A stretch of DNA of 64,000 nucleotides from Kineosporia mesophila. GTDB lineage: Bacteria > Actinomycetota > Actinomycetes > Actinomycetales > Kineosporiaceae. The notes below the pieces were generated by a model. That model worked only from the letters and a program-made list of their open reading frames with translations. It did not search any database and was not told where the DNA came from. The stretch is from assembly GCF_021129235.1 (NCBI RefSeq), contig NZ_JAJOMA010000007.1, positions 62,001 to 126,000 on the forward strand, read 5' to 3'. Shown piece by piece: positions 63,984 through 64,000 of this stretch. The position numbers and the translations under genes were made by a program. The stretch's first letter is position 1. Every line of letters begins with the position of its first letter.

Positions 63984-64000
63984 CCGGTCACCTCACCCCT

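Overview
The window is high-GC actinomycete chromosome. WhiB and Crp-family regulators, a conservon (cvnABCD), bldG with its anti-sigma partner, a Tad/Flp pilus locus and a membrane H+-pyrophosphatase all point to Actinomycetia. I cannot name the genus from sequence alone; a Kineosporia-like, mycelium-related organism is only a guess. Gene neighbourhoods match, from memory, the Mycobacterium tuberculosis Rv3644c-Rv3683 region and the Streptomyces coelicolor topA-crp region.

Region 1 (1-8.76 kb) is the right end of an integrated conjugative element of the pSAM2/AICE type: an open-ended small gene, a membrane/HTH protein, an FtsK-type DNA translocase, a palindrome/CTAAC-repeat region, a zinc-finger membrane protein, a prim-pol replication protein facing an antisense small membrane gene, a RecA-like helicase, an excisionase and a tyrosine integrase. 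The integrase has an in-frame TGA and a LacI-type HTH inside its catalytic domain. The element abuts tRNA-Pro(CGG), the probable attachment site; the other end lies outside the window.

Region 2 (8.8-24.6 kb) is a conserved core block: metallophosphoesterase, YqeY, class A PBP, WhiB4/WblA-like regulator, two ArsA/GET3-like ATPases, DUF4177, RidA-like, MerR, MBL hydrolase, Crp, an RsiG-like protein, Nth, CoA-type NUDIX, MarP-type protease, epoxide hydrolase-like and holin-like proteins. Several groups are translationally coupled (nth-nudix-marP; holin-hydrolase).

Region 3 (24.6-33 kb) is accessory: a flavin monooxygenase/acyl-CoA dehydrogenase-like gene, an AraC regulator, two overlapping PAP2 phosphatases, DUF1206, a diacylglycerol-kinase-like enzyme, a decayed integrase next to tRNA-Thr(CGT), and a secreted tripeptidyl-aminopeptidase-like lipoprotein.

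Region 4 (33.1-62.2 kb) is a second conserved block: holB, an MFS-thymidylate kinase fusion, topA, conservon, methyltransferase, hppA, anti-sigma/bldG, Tad genes, ssd, HAD phosphatase, Fic-like, GtrA, LytTR regulator and acs. Its orientation relative to region 2 is opposite to what I remember for M. tuberculosis, suggesting a large inversion with a breakpoint in region 3. Region 5 (62.2-64 kb) holds a VOC protein and an ECF sigma factor with a membrane partner.

A perfect TGTGA-N6-TCACA Crp-type site lies between topA and the conservon, linking the Crp of region 2 with region 4. I found no CRISPR array and no rRNA. No wholly new system is proven; the best leads are the integrase architecture, the antisense gene over the prim-pol, the FG-repeat tail of the conservon kinase, the degenerate Fic and RsiG-like proteins, and the Crp site.
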